From Bactrocera neohumeralis (lineage: Eukaryota; Arthropoda; Insecta; Diptera; Tephritidae), in NCBI RefSeq assembly GCF_024586455.1, contig NW_026089623.1, positions 17,922,236 through 17,986,235 on the forward strand: DNA of 64,000 nt, given 5' to 3'. The position numbers were made by a program, and so were the translations under genes. Below the pieces are notes generated by a model. That model did no database searches. It worked only from the letters and a program-made list of their open reading frames with translations, and was not told the origin of the DNA. This document shows, piece by piece, positions 1-10,671 of the stretch. How positions within the stretch are numbered: the first letter of the stretch is position 1; each line of letters starts with the position of its first letter.

Positions 1-226
1 ATTGGAAAGAAGCACTAGCTGCTGGGGCTTTCGGCTTACCTAATTCTTTATTCTTCTTCTTCTTAATTGGCGTAGACACCGCTTACGCGATTATAGCCGA
101 GTTAATAACAGCGCGCCAGTCGTTTCTTCTTTTCGCTACGTGGCGCCAATTGGATATTCCAAGCGAAGCCAGGTCCTTCTCCACTTGGCCCTTCCAACGG
201 AGTGGAGGTCTTCCTCTTCCTCTTCT

Positions 227-1324
227 TCACCCGGCGGGTACTGCGTCGAATACTTTCAGAGCTGGAGTGTTTTCATCCATCCGGACAACATGACCTAGCC
301 AGCGTAGCCGCTGTCTTTTAATTCGCTGAACTATGTCAATGTCGTCATATATCTCGAACAGTTCATCGTTCCATCGAATGCGATATTCGCCGTGGCCAAT
401 GCGCAAAGGACCATAAATCTTTCGCAGAATTTTTCTCTCGAAAACTCGTAACGTCGACTCATCGGTTGCTGTCATCGCCCAAGCCTCTGCACCATATAGC
501 AGGACGGGAATTATGAGCGACTTATAGAGTTTAGCTTTTGTTCGTCGAGAGAGGACTTTACTTTTCAATTGCCTACTCAGTCCGAAGTAGCACCTGTTGG
601 CAAGAGCAATCCTGCGTTGGATTTCCAGGCTGACATTATTGGTGGTGTTAATGCTGGTTCCTAAATAGACGAAATTATCTACAACTTCAAAGTTATGACT
701 GTCAACAGTGACGTGAGAGCCAAGTCGCGAGTGCGACGACTGTTTGTTTGATGACAGGAGATATTTCGTTTTGCCTTCGTTCACTACCAGACCCATTTTC
801 TGTGCTTCCCTGTCCAGCCTGGAGAAAGCAGAACTAACGGCGCGGGTGTTGAGGCCGACGATATCAATATCGTCGGCATACGCCAGCAGCTGTACACTCT
901 TATAAAAGATTGTACCTGCTCGATTAAGTTCTGCAGCTCGCATAATTTTCTCCAGCAGCAGGTTGAAGAAGCCGCACGATAGGGAGTCACGTCTGAAACC
1001 TCGTTTGATATCGAACGGCTCGGAGAGGTCCTTCCCGATCCTGACGGAGCTTCTGGTGTTGCTCAACGTCAGCTTACACAGCCGCATTAGTTTTGCGGAG
1101 ATACCAAATTCAGACATCGCGACATTAAGGCAGCTCCTTTTCGTGCTGTCAAAGGCAGCTTCGAACCAGATGAAGAGGTGGTGATTGTCGATTCTCTTTC
1201 CACGGGTCTTTTCCAAGGTTTGGCGCAAGGTGAATATCTGGTCAGTTGTTGATTTGCCAGTTCTAAAGCCACACTGATAAGGTCCAATCAGTTTGTTGAC
1301 GGTGGGCTTTAATCTTTCACACAA
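227..1324 (-). pseudogene. RTE-like reverse transcriptase domain, copy A
   Basis: About 365 residues of reverse transcriptase. It begins in the fingers with QCGFRTGKSTTDQIF, passes the AYADDID catalytic block (two adjacent aspartates) and ends in the thumb and C-terminal region with RLRWLGHVVRMD. The motif F-A-AFDS, which should carry another catalytic aspartate, reads WFEAAFDS here against VDFKAAFDS in copy B, a likely damaging change. The upstream fingers segment (1330-1860) is out of frame. The product would copy element RNA at the nicked target. Family assignment is firm; activity is very unlikely. Confidence 0.85.
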
Positions 1325-1865
1325 TACGCTCGATAGAACCTTATATGCGATGTTGAGGAGGCTAATCCCACGGTAGTTGGCGCAGATTGTGGGGTCTCCT
1401 TTTTTATATATTGGGCCTATTAGTCTTCCCTATTAGTTCTTCGCCGCCGTGTTGAATAGCTCGGCCGGCAATCCGTCGGCCCCTGCCGCTTTGTTGTTCT
1501 TCAGGCGGGCAATTGCTATTCGAACTTCTTCATGGTCGGGTAATGGAACGTCTGCTCCATCGTCATCGATTGGGAATCGGGTTCTCCTTCTCCTGGTGTT
1601 GTGCGTTCAGTGGCATTCAGCAGGCTGGAGAAGTGTTCCCTCCATAATTTAAGTATGCTCTGGGCATCAGTGACTAGATCACCTTTGGGGGTTCTACAAG
1701 GTATGCTCTGGTTTTGAAACCTTCTGTAAGCCGCCGCATTTTTTCGTAGAATTTTCGAGCATTACCCCTGTCGGCCAGCTTATCAAGCTCTTCGTACTCA
1801 CGCATTTCGGCCTCTTTCTTCTTCTGTCTGCAAATGCGTCTCGCTCCCTCTTCAACTCTCGGTAT

Positions 1866-2756
1866 CTATCCCATCCCGTTGTCGAGTTGTTGACGAGTGC
1901 TCTCAGAGAGCAGGAGGCTTGCAGTAGAAAATCGTTCGGCTGTCTGTTGTGATTGCAGCTTCTCGACTTCGAACCTTCCTTGTGTTTGGTGGCGTGCGTT
2001 TTTTGCTGCGCAGAGGCGGGTGCGAATCTTAGCTGCAACAAGATAGTGGTCCGAGTCGATGTTAGGATCTCGGAGCGCACGCACATCTAAAACACTGGAG
2101 ACGTGTCTTCCGTCTATCACAACATGATCGATCTGGTTGGTAATTTTTCGATCCGGAGACAGCCAGGTAGCTTGATGAATCTTCTTATGCTGGAATCTAG
2201 TACTACAGATAACCATATTTCGGGCCCCGGCGAAGTCAATCAGCCTCAACCCATTTGGGGATGTTTCGTCGTGGAGGCTGAATTTACCGACCGTTGTGCC
2301 AAATATACCTTCTTTGCCCACCCTGGCGTTAAAGTCGCCAAGCACGATTTTGACATCATGGCGGGGGCAGCTCTCATAAGCGCGCTCCAAGCGCTCATAG
2401 AAGGCATCTTTGGTCACATCGTCCTTCTCTTCCGTCGGGGCGTGGGCGCAAATCAGCGATATGTTGAAGAACCTCGCTTTGATGCGGATTGTGGCTAGAC
2501 GTTCATTCACCGGAGTGAATGATAGTACTCGGCGACGGAGTCTCTCTCCAACTACGAATCCAACACCAAACTTGCGCTCCTTTATATGGCCACTGTAGTA
2601 AATGTCACAAGGACCTACTCGTCTCTGTCCTTGTCCCGTCCATCGCATTTCTTGGACGGCGGTGACGTCAGCCTTTATTTTTGCGAGGGCATCAACCAGC
2701 TGGACAGTGGCACCTTCCCATTTAAGGGTCCGGACATTCCAGGTGCATGCCCTCAA
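1866..2756 (-). pseudogene. RTE-like endonuclease domain, copy A
   Basis: An open frame of about 296 residues covers the LINE endonuclease (exonuclease-endonuclease-phosphatase fold), which nicks target DNA for reverse transcription. Visible landmarks are CTWNVRTL at the start, a VQEMRW metal-binding block, VLGDFNARVG in the middle and the terminal SDHYLV block with its catalytic histidine. These are the expected conserved blocks of the family in order. Beyond about residue 265 the frame leaves the sequence conserved in the other copies and stops, so the link to the reverse transcriptase is broken. The ATG at 2756 is not the true start: in the copy at 50.7 kb the frame begins roughly 35 codons further upstream. 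Confidence 0.85.
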
Positions 2757-3561
2757 ATCGTAGTCCTTATTCCGTTTGCCATGGTCGTCATCAAAATTCT
2801 TTACAAAATAGTTATTTTTTAAATTATTTATACTGAATAGTGATAATTGACTTAGGGTGAAGTATACTCGTAAATGTTGCTATTTAAATTATATAAGATG
2901 TTTAATTTTTTTCGCTATAATTCCTTTCTTTATTCAGCAATCTTAGTTTTAATCAGAGTTCGCGAATACTCATCACTGAGGAGTAAAATTTTTATCTTCC
3001 TCCTCAGTACAACACAATTGAGGAGTAATAAATTTTGATTTCCTCAATTGTGAGTTCAAAGGAAAGAGTGCTCTTCTAGAATATTTCTCTTTAATACTCA
3101 TCTTATCTTTTCGCTCTAATATTTTCCGCATACGTACGTGCTCCTCAAAATAATACTCCTCACAAGAGCGTTAAGTTTCTTTTTCTCATCTCAGGTTTCA
3201 GCACTCAGTATTTTGTATCGCTGATAAAGTCAGTTATGCAGCAGAGAGTGCACTTGAGCAATTTCTTATTCTCTTAGAGAGTATGTATATTTATAAATTT
3301 ATGTTAAAGTTTAATTGTTGTTGGTGTAAATATTAACGGTTTTGGGTACATGCATGATTAACCGTTAATTTAAGTTGTATTGTGAGTAGGTAATTAATCA
3401 GGAAGACGATGCAAAAATACTGTTCTCTAAGAGAATTTCTCTATACAATGATTGTTTTTTTTTGTCATCGGTTTTTCCATACTCGGCGTTTTTTGAATTG
3501 TCATTTTGGATTAAGACGCATTGCAGTTTTGTTAGCTTAAAATTTTATAAGTTAAAAATGG

Positions 3562-3750
3562 GCAGCTTTAGCCAAATTAGCCGAAGTAGTTCTATCTGTT
3601 CCATGTAGTCAGACTTCAGTGGAACGTGCCTTTAGTGCTCTTTCGTTAATTTTAACTAAGCATCGTTCCAGGCTCGACGCACAAAATATCAATAATTTGT
3701 TTTTGATAAGGTTAAATGAAGAACTTTTTAATAATATGAATTTTTCTTAA
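3562..3750 (+). pseudogene. hAT transposase dimerisation-domain remnant
   Basis: A frame with no stop until TAA at 3748-3750 encodes about 62 residues. They match the C-terminal hAT dimerisation region: VERAFSALSLIL followed by an R-LDAQNINNLFLIRLN stretch. This is the most conserved hAT signature and mediates transposase multimerisation. The rest of the transposase is absent, which agrees with an internally deleted element. No start codon belongs to this piece. It sits about 600 bp from the left end of the element. Confidence 0.8.
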
Positions 3751-4029
3751 GGTAATTTTTCATCAAAAAATTATCAACTTTATTTATTGAATTATTTGTG
3801 TTCTTTTTTTATTGAAATATATACATGTTTTGTTTGTTTTAGTAAATAAGTACTTACTTATGCACGTTGTATGTACAAATACGGAAAATAACTAAATAAA
3901 AATTTGAGTGTCTATTCTTTATTTGTAAACTAGCTGACCCCGCAACCGTTGTCCTGCGTGAAATTATGTGTTTTGAAATGAAAAAAAGTTGAAATTATGT
4001 TGTGTCGAAGATGATTTATTTTCGATTTT

Positions 4030-4698
4030 TTACATTTCTTTTAATGTAGCGCAGCTTAATAAACATAATTTTTTGATTTCTGTTCTGGTGCGTAAATAAA
4101 CAGAGAAGATGGGTTTCCAACTCGTCAACACGCCACATATATCTGGCCGTGTGAAAAACATAGCATTTCCCGATTTCCTTGTGTCCTGTTGATTGTCAAC
4201 GCAAAGGCAATTTTCCCTGGAAATTGAATACGTTCGAAGGCTGTCCCTTGTATTCGATAACTGCGTCATATCCAGTCGGGTTCCATTACTCAGTTTCGGC
4301 GCATGAAGATTGTGAAACATAATAATGACAGATCCAACTTTGAGACGCAAATGATCCTGGGGCATACCAAGCCTCTCCAAAGAATTTGGAAAGTCCACTG
4401 GATAATTTACGGTTTCGTCTTCCTTGTCAAGACGATCGATCGATTTGTAGGAGCGCAAACCTCCCGGAATTTGACTTTGAATCTTCCAGTTTAAGTCATT
4501 AACATCGGTATTTTTGGCAGCTAAAATTGCGCGTGCACTCCAGCAAGCATTTATGATAATTTGGCGAATGTTCGGACAAACATTCGTGATGAGTTCATCT
4601 TCCGTTGAAGTGAATTGACAAAAGGGAGGTGAAATTGATATCAAACCACTGGAAGTATCAACCGAAATTTGCCCATTTCCAATTCTTAGCGAATACAA
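4030..4698 (-). pseudogene. Helitron PIF1-like helicase, C-terminal fragment
   Basis: About 222 residues in one frame. The first two-thirds match the late part of a Helitron PIF1-family helicase: INACWSARAILAAKNTDVNDLN, the DETVNYPVDFPNSL block, and LRLKVGSVIIMFHNL with SNGTRL. The helicase unwinds DNA during rolling-circle transposition. The last third no longer matches, so a frameshift near the LS-TRDS segment is likely. Walker A/B motifs are absent, because the N-terminal helicase half is deleted. Confidence 0.8.
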
Positions 4699-5303
4699 TG
4701 TAAAATGTCATCGGCAATGTCATTTTTTCGTATCCCATAATTAACGCGAATTTGAAGGCTGATATGTCAAAATGATCTTCGCGAAAAATATGCGAACTTC
4801 AGTGGCATGCGAAGTAACTCTTGCATTGTCCTTCGTCTCTTTCCAGTGATTATCATGTTCCAGCAAATGCAACTGCTGGCATGCTTCTCAAAAAGTTGCA
4901 CACACTGTACCATTCACAAAATGCAATGACTTAAATGAAGTTGAACCGCGAGACGCAAAACAGTCGGAAAACTTTCATGATTTGCAAAAGTAAATAAGCT
5001 AAAAAGCGCTTTATTGCAGTTCACATATCGACCCATTTGATACTGCGGATCTCATATTGTTCAAGGCCAATAACTGCTATGTTGCTTTCTTTGGTGACGT
5101 ACTTGCAAACGTATTTGATCGTTTCACCAAACTGCAATATTCAACATTGACATGAGTTTTGAATGTGAATTAAACAAAAGTGGTGAATATGGTACGATCC
5201 ATGTGTTGTCAACTTCGATGTGTTGTTAACGTCGATATTCACGCCTCTAAATGCTAAATGTTCTGCCATTGTCGTCTGGTGACCGACGCCGATATAGTGA
5301 ATA

Positions 5304-5549
5304 TCAATCATTTCCCATTTCCGTTTCCGAAAGAAAAGCACATGAGTAGTGTTTCGTGCATTTATTGTCAAACATACAAATCAAAGTGGGATTGTAAGGT
5401 TCGCAAGGTCCATGAACCATATTGGTTTTCACCACTTCGTATAATTCTGGATCTATCTCTGAATCAGGAATTTCCGCTGAAACGATTTCATCAATTTGAT
5501 CTGATGTAATCACCATCCGCATCCAAAGAAGAATGTGTGCGTGCGGCAA
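5304..5549 (-). pseudogene. Helitron Rep (HUH-type) region fragment
   Basis: About 81 residues beginning MPHAHILLWM. The His-x-His in that block is the HUH metal-binding motif of the Helitron rolling-circle initiator. Downstream, PDSEIDPELYEVVKTNM and a C-x3-K-C-KHYSC-type stretch are also typical of the Helitron Rep domain. The enzyme nicks and joins DNA strands during transposition. More Rep-like sequence lies in other frames around 5550-5830, so the region is broken by frameshifts. Only a remnant remains. Confidence 0.8.
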
Positions 5550-6719
5550 ACCTCTTTTTTGCTACTCAACAGAATACATTCAGCATCTAACAGCACCATA
5601 TATACCATAGGTTGCTTCAAGATAAAGACCGTCAAACATCGCAGCTATTGTTTAAAAAGTCGTGCTGTGATATCGTTACGATCGCTAGCTGATTGACCGC
5701 GATCCATAATTCCGCACATATGTCATCGCATTTTGGGAGTACTCCTTGCCTTTCCTTGGGCTGCCATACGTTGATGGCAAAAAGAACGCCGACCAATATT
5801 AGCGCGACCTCTTCGTGGCTTCGTAACAAAGTTCAATCTGTAATTGATCACTTCGTCTGAAACATACATAAAGTTTTCACTGAATAATTTTCAATAATTT
5901 TTCCTTTGCATAGCCGGAATAAAAAAGCAAGCGACCGAAATTGAACGATTCAAATAATTAACAAATCAAAATATTGATAAAACAAAACAAACAAAAATTG
6001 AAAAAAATGTGCATGGAAAATGTTACTTTTTGGAATTGTCCAATTTTCCGACTTCTCCTCATGAAAAGTATAAGGTATTTTGTTTCTAAACCTTTCCCGA
6101 TCCACAACAAACAACCTTTTAAAATTTCATCAAGGTTGGTTCAACCGTTCTCTTAGTGTTACTAACAAACAAACATTTATTTTTATATAACGTTTATATG
6201 GGGAAAAGGAAAGAGCTGTTTTTAGGGGGTTTCCGGAAATTATTCGAACTTTTCTCGCCGTAAAAACCATCTTTGAACTTCAACGAACATTTAAGAAAAA
6301 GAATTGGCCAAATTGGTCCAGGCGTTATTGAGTTATGCGCGTACATACAGTTTGACGATTCATTTTTATTTATATATGTAGATACATATGTATATGCTTT
6401 TGCTTTTTTTTCTTTAAATAAGAGACAATACTAATGAAAAGTAAATAAGATGAGTTTTATTTTTCGCATCACTTGAACACTCAGAGCGATAAAAATAAAG
6501 ATGATGCGTTAGGCAAATAGTTATCTTTTAAAAATGCTCGCTCATGCTAATATATGAGTGAGCCAATTACGTGAGGAGTTTTTTGTGATGAGAATGTTAG
6601 TTAAGCTTGCGCTCCTGAGTATTTGAAATGATGTTCTCTTGCGGAATATTACTCATCAGAGCAAGAGCGTATTTTGATGGTTTTACGAACTCTGGTTTTA
6701 ATCAGTCACCACGAGTATT

Positions 6720-6800
6720 GGCTCGAGGGTTATTTTTTTAAAGCGCGGCCGAAGACGTCTAACGCAAAAAGGAGTACTACGCGAAAGTACTTCAGTCATC
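6720..6800 (+). repeat. Merlin-family hairpin-cassette fragment
   Basis: About 80 bp resemble the cassette found inside the Merlin element (59003-59190) and inside the foldback element at 30.0-31.1 kb: GGTTATTTTTTT, then a GC-rich GCGCGGCCGAAG stem half, then ACGCAAAAAGGAGT. The second arm of the hairpin is mutated here. No inverted-repeat arms surround it, so it is an orphan fragment of that family. Confidence 0.55.
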
Positions 6801-7315
6801 CCGATATGATATAAATTTTGTTATATAATCATAGAGTTTTGCTTATTTGTGTTATTAAATATGAGTCACATATTATACATATACATATGTACATACGAAT
6901 GTATAAGAAAAGAGTGTTCACAACTCAATTATAGCTTGAAAAATGTAGGAAAGTATTTTTTATTTTAATTAACATAGAAAAAAAGAATCACGAGAAGATA
7001 CAAACAAAGAAAAATCGTTGAAAATCCTACATAATTGGCGTGTAAGATGTGACAACGCTCGTTTTCATCATAATTGTAAACAATCTAACCTTTTCAATGA
7101 TGAGTGTGTTAAGTGATTTTTAAATTAATAAATATAGCTAAAATATAAGAAAATAAAAGTGAAATGTGAACTTATTTCAATGTTTAAAATGTATATTTAA
7201 ATATACAAAGTGAAAAATGTTGATAAATTTAGTGCAACATTGTGAAATACTAAGTGATATTAATATAAATTTTTAATCGACATATTTTAAAAAATAGAAG
7301 TGTGCAACAAGAAGT
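6801..7315. other. AT-rich stretch, no feature seen
   Basis: This stretch holds TATATACATATACATATG-type low-complexity DNA and poly(A/T) runs. I see no coding sequence, terminal repeats or RNA gene in it. Confidence 0.5.
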
Positions 7316-7550
7316 TTTGCATATTCCTCCTCTGGAGAAGCTTCCCTATCCGTACATACCCCATTTATACCGAAATTCGTGTTTTTTACTCGACGGCCAA
7401 AGTAATCGGAGTCATGCCGAATAACGGCTGGTGTGGTTCGAATGGCAAGTGGTGCTATAATTTTAGCAGATTCCGCCTCACCGCTGTCAAAATATTGAAT
7501 GGTTCGGTATAAGGATAAGGACACTAGTGCTGATGGAAAATTCATTTTAC
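7316..7550. repeat. Unidentified repeat shared with 29736-29990
   Basis: This segment is similar to the reverse complement of 29736-29990, most clearly around TATTCCTCCTCTGGA and GCCAAAGTAATC. On the minus strand it is open for 90 codons (7545-7273) with a block reading DYFGRRVKNTNFGINGV, and the other copy keeps part of that reading in a broken form. I do not recognise the protein. It could be an uncharacterised transposon's coding exon or a duplicated host exon. With no terminal repeats, splice evidence or known motif, I annotate it only as a repeat. Confidence 0.4.
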
Positions 7551-7779
7551 AGACAAAATTTAGAATATTAAATCACATATGTAGATGCATTAAAAGGGGC
7601 TTAAAGGGGCTTCAAAAGGGGTAATGATCTTTTTATATATTGCACAACTTTGTAATTAATAATAGTAAAGATGATATTAATGATACCAATGAAATTTTCT
7701 ATAAAGCTTTATTTTATTTCGTCACATATTCATTTTTATAAAACTGAAATAAATTAACTTAGATTTATTTAATAATAAT

Positions 7780-8387
7780 CAGGGGTGTTGTGGAATCCAA
7801 GACAGAATTGCTTAGCTGTCAGAGTTTCAAACCAATTCTGATTTTCAATGATGTTACAGAATCTGTTTGGATTTTCGTCTTTTCGAACATACGCAAAACC
7901 AATATTCGAATCAGCTTTTTACTAATGTGACAAAACTTGCAAATGAATACATTTGGAAGCATTCCTTTTTTTAATGAGTTCCGAATTAAAGAAAGATTTT
8001 AAGGGATAACACTTATCGAATGAATAAAGACGCATTTGGGTGTTGAATTACGTGTATTATGTTTTGTAAATCCAATATCTTCAAATATCCGGATTTTTTT
8101 TCCGAAAACTCAATAATTAAGACATTTCGTGTTTTATACTTATAAATAATAAATGAAATAATGAAATAACTTGATTTCTTAACTTACGTTTCAAATCTGT
8201 GAGCGACTATTTTCTAGGTTTGTTTCTGATAGCAAAACCGATAAAATTGGTTTCCGTGACACCCAAAACCGATACAAATTCTGTTTCGAATATCAAGGCA
8301 ATAATATCTGAATTCATGACATCTACTTCTTTTTTTGATCGGTTTCTATTTTGATTCCGACAACTATCATATTCCACAACATCCCTG
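7780..8387. mobile_element. MITE with CAGGG termini (hAT-like)
   Basis: The left end CAGGGGTGTTGTGGAAT is mirrored by the right end ATTCCACAACATCCCTG with one mismatch. The element is about 608 bp with no coding capacity. A CAGGG start is common in hAT-type MITEs, but I could not find a clean 8-bp target duplication because both flanks are AAT-rich. Internally it repeats AACCAATTCTG and AACCGAT-type words. Superfamily assignment is tentative. Confidence 0.6.
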
Positions 8388-8469
8388 AATAATGGTTAAA
8401 ATTTAAACAAATACATATATGGGTTGAGATCAAAATTCATATTTGTGGTGACTGACTAAATGAGCACCT

Positions 8470-8640
8470 GACCGCCCTCTTAATATAATACTTCTACACC
8501 CCACACATACGCACCATACTCAACACGACTACACCATATACATATATCATCCAAACATCATACTCAACACATCTACACCATATCCATCATCCACACCTCA
8601 CACTCAACACACCTGCATCATATACACCACACACGGGGAC
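8470..8640 (+). repeat. CACC/CAACAC-rich low-complexity tract
   Basis: Degenerate short-period repetition of units such as CATACTCAACACATCTACACC and ATCATCCACACC. It is decayed minisatellite-like DNA and does not code. Confidence 0.6.
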
Positions 8641-8924
8641 ACCGGAAACAATGGACAAAAGGGACTGACGGACGGCGCCGACTCTCCTTCTTGTACGATC
8701 CGCACGCGTATACGTATTTTTTTCCCGCTTTTTAATTCGGTTTTGAGCAAAGTCGTCGCCAAAGCATAGGTGAGTTGCCGCGAGTTTTTTATAACGATTT
8801 TCAATGGTCTTTCGAGCCGTACCGGACGGCACTAGTGATAAAAAACATAAAATCTCTTACGGAAACTAAAAATTCGATGACGGTAACGCGATAACCAAAT
8901 TATAAAAAACCAAATCACACCAAA

Positions 8925-9070
8925 TCAAAAACAAAAAAAAAGAAGTATTAAAAATTGTCAAAAGACAGCGGTGGTGAGGTGACACAGTTAACAAAAAAGT
9001 GAAAAGTGTTAAAAATTGTGGAAAGACAACGGTGGTGAGAGGAGGACACAGTTACAGTTAAAAAAAAATA
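8925..9070 (+). repeat. Tandem duplication, about 65-bp unit
   Basis: Two adjacent units contain TTAAAAATTGTC or TTAAAAATTGTG, then AAAGACA, then CGGTGGTGAG and a GACACAGTTA end. The second unit starts near 9010. No gene overlaps them. The unit lies directly left of the mariner terminus at 9088. Confidence 0.55.
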
Positions 9071-9264
9071 TATATATACATATATTTGGTTGTGAAAAAG
9101 TCTTGCGGTATTTTCGCTAGTTGGCGCTGAAAGCGCGTAGTTCTAGTTTTATTCGTCGCATCGGGTCATGCTATACCTTTTTGGAAAGCTCATTTCACGC
9201 GCTAACACATGTTTGATTGAGTGTCGTTTCTTTTAAATCGTTCGTGAGTTATAGCGTCGCAAAC

Positions 9265-9339
9265 ATGGAGCAAATAAAGAGAAAATTCGGCATAGTTTAC
9301 AGTTTAGTATACTACTACCATAAAGGCAAAAATGCATCC
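9265..9339 (+). pseudogene. mariner transposase N-terminal remnant
   Basis: About 25 residues starting at ATG 9265, MEQIKRKFG, and ending at YYHKGKNAS, match the opening of mariner transposases, where the first helix-turn-helix begins. The match stops at the border with LTR-type sequence. The corresponding later helix-turn-helix piece is at about 13223-13290. Only the DNA-binding half is represented. Confidence 0.65.
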
Positions 9340-9518
9340 GTTTGGTGGCAACATATTTATTGTATTATTTTACCGCATATGCTCTCTCCCGGGAATTTGA
9401 CTCACTGTCTTAAGGTAAACTTAATTCAGTCTGATGTCAACAGTCAAGCTACGAATAGCATTTTAATAATAAATAAATATTTGTTAAATTAAGCTCAAAT
9501 AATTGTGTTTAATGTTAC

Positions 9519-9534
9519 TGGCGCAGTCGGTAGG
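9519..9534 (+). promoter_or_regulatory. Primer-binding site, tRNA-Ser type
   Basis: TGGCGCAGTCGGTAGG directly follows the LTR end (AATGTTAC). It is complementary to the 3' end of insect tRNA-Ser, as in the 17.6/297 group of Drosophila. It would prime minus-strand cDNA synthesis. The site looks intact although the rest of the element is decayed. Confidence 0.75.
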
Positions 9535-9754
9535 ATCAGTGAAAATTATCCTTTAAAAGAATCTACTTAAGTTTTTTGAAATCGTACAAAATTTAAAAAT
9601 TTTATAAATAAAAAGCGAAAACACATATTGTTCCATTTTATACCTGGAAGCTGTGACTACATTAGCTGTAACCTTCAATGACCTTTGAGGAAGGAAGCCT
9701 ACGAAATAACCTCTACGTGACATTCGCCTGAAGTTCTCACTAGTCGATAAATAT

Positions 9755-10670
9755 ATGAGTCATAGCGTAGTTGACGATCTTTGTGAGCTGTTGTTGTGTG
9801 TGAGCATTGTACAAGCCACTTCGTCATCAAGAGAAGAAGAAAGAGAAATAGTGTCAATAGCTGAATTTTCAGAGCAACCAATAAACCCACTAACAACTAT
9901 AACAATGACGGAAGCGAAGGAGAGAAGAGAACGAACAGTGCGAAGCATAAAAAGAGCAACCTGCGAGTTGGGAAATATTGAGATGCCTGTTAATTGATGA
10001 ATTTGCAGATCCGACACCTATTACTACTATGATATTATTAGTAAGTAATTTAAAATACAGAGGTAGCGTTAAGCAACTATGTGAAGAAATAAATGCAGAA
10101 GTATATAAGATTAAGGATAGCATTAAGTTAAAAGAATCAGACATTTCGACTATTAACATTCTTAATGTTGAATTACAACGTATAAGTATAAAAACTCTAA
10201 AGAGAGAATTACCGATCCATTTAGTAGCATTAGTTAATGCCAATTTGGTTACAGACGTAAAATCCGCTATTAGAATACTAAAGTAGTAGAGAAGAATATT
10301 AAAAGTAAACATAATATAACACAAACAAAACAACAATTTAATAATTACGGAAATAGTAATTACTCTGCTAATGCGCAACAATATCTTCCTTACAATAATA
10401 GTTTTACTAATTTTCAACAACAAATTCCTATTTTCAATACTCCTTTTAATAATAACCCACAAAATCAAAATCATAACACACAATATAATGACAATTTTGG
10501 TAATACTCTTAAAAATCCAAGTAATAATACAAGAATACAGTCACGGTCAACATATACTGGATGGAACAGTTCGAAGCAGTCTAGGATTCGACGTTACGGA
10601 ATTCCTGAACCAATGCAGCAGGATATCGAGAATTTTCGGCTAGAAGCCTCGGATACTTACCTAAAGTTGA
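9755..10670 (+). pseudogene. gypsy gag-like region, broken frames
   Basis: Three frames carry the capsid-type gag. A first frame (9755-9997) is charged. A second (9978-10286) has a helical LKYRGSVKQLCEEINAEVY block like 17.6/297 capsids. A third, without start codon, is rich in Asn and Gln (about 10290-10660) and matches the usual low-complexity gag tail. Gag would package element RNA. At least two frameshifts separate the pieces. Identification rests on position between primer site and protease plus the helical block. Confidence 0.6.
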
Positions 10671-10671
10671 A

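Larger units (their letters stand above)
52..2797 (-). mobile_element. RTE-like non-LTR retrotransposon, copy A
   Basis: Read on the minus strand, this LINE runs from an apurinic-type endonuclease (CFDP2-like) to a reverse transcriptase and ends at a short AAG-triplet tail near position 52. Three other copies in the window (19992-22578, 25496-26487, 50496-53632) share its sequence, so the boundaries come from comparison. Homology to the longest copy stops near 2797, just upstream of the endonuclease start, so the 5' leader is missing. A short trinucleotide tail rather than poly(A) suits RTE-clade elements. Internal frameshifts make it inactive. No target duplication was identified, because the left flank is only about 50 bases of window. 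Confidence 0.85.
3930..6382 (-). mobile_element. Helitron (copy A), degenerate autonomous type
   Basis: On the minus strand the element starts TCTACATATATAAATAAAA at 6382 and ends GGTCAGCTAG at 3930, preceded by a GC-rich hairpin. These are the Helitron 5'-TC and 3'-CTAG (CTRR) hallmarks. The flanking host bases are A on the 5' side and T on the 3' side, the canonical A/T insertion point with no target duplication. Internal frames show fragments of the Rep/helicase protein in the right order (Rep part at 5304-5549, helicase end at 4030-4698), with frameshifts between. It lies inside the hAT element at 2954-6694 and is therefore younger. Confidence 0.88.
2954..6694 (+). mobile_element. hAT DNA transposon with nested Helitron
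   Basis: The element is delimited by an identical 8-bp direct repeat, GTTTTAAT, at 2946-2953 and 6695-6702, the duplication length expected of hAT transposons. Its ends are inverted: CAGAGTTCG at the left and CGAACTCTG at the right. Inside are a hAT transposase C-terminal remnant (3562-3750) and, later in time, a 2.45 kb Helitron (3930-6382). Without the Helitron the hAT copy is about 1.29 kb, so it is an internally deleted, non-autonomous copy. The left subterminal region has many copies of GAGGAGTA or CTCCTCA, possibly transposase-binding subterminal repeats (inference). Confidence 0.85.

Noticed and set aside
2103..2498. 131-codon plus-strand frame
   Set aside because: It is a shadow of the RTE endonuclease on the opposite strand; the same antisense frame appears at every copy of that LINE.
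9519..9534. tRNA-Ser gene at the primer-binding site
   Set aside because: Only the 16-bp complement of a tRNA 3' end is present and no cloverleaf surrounds it. It is a retroelement primer-binding site.
9890..10483. 197-codon minus-strand frame with membrane-like composition
   Set aside because: It is antisense to the gypsy gag region. The hydrophobic look comes from reading A-rich coding DNA backwards.
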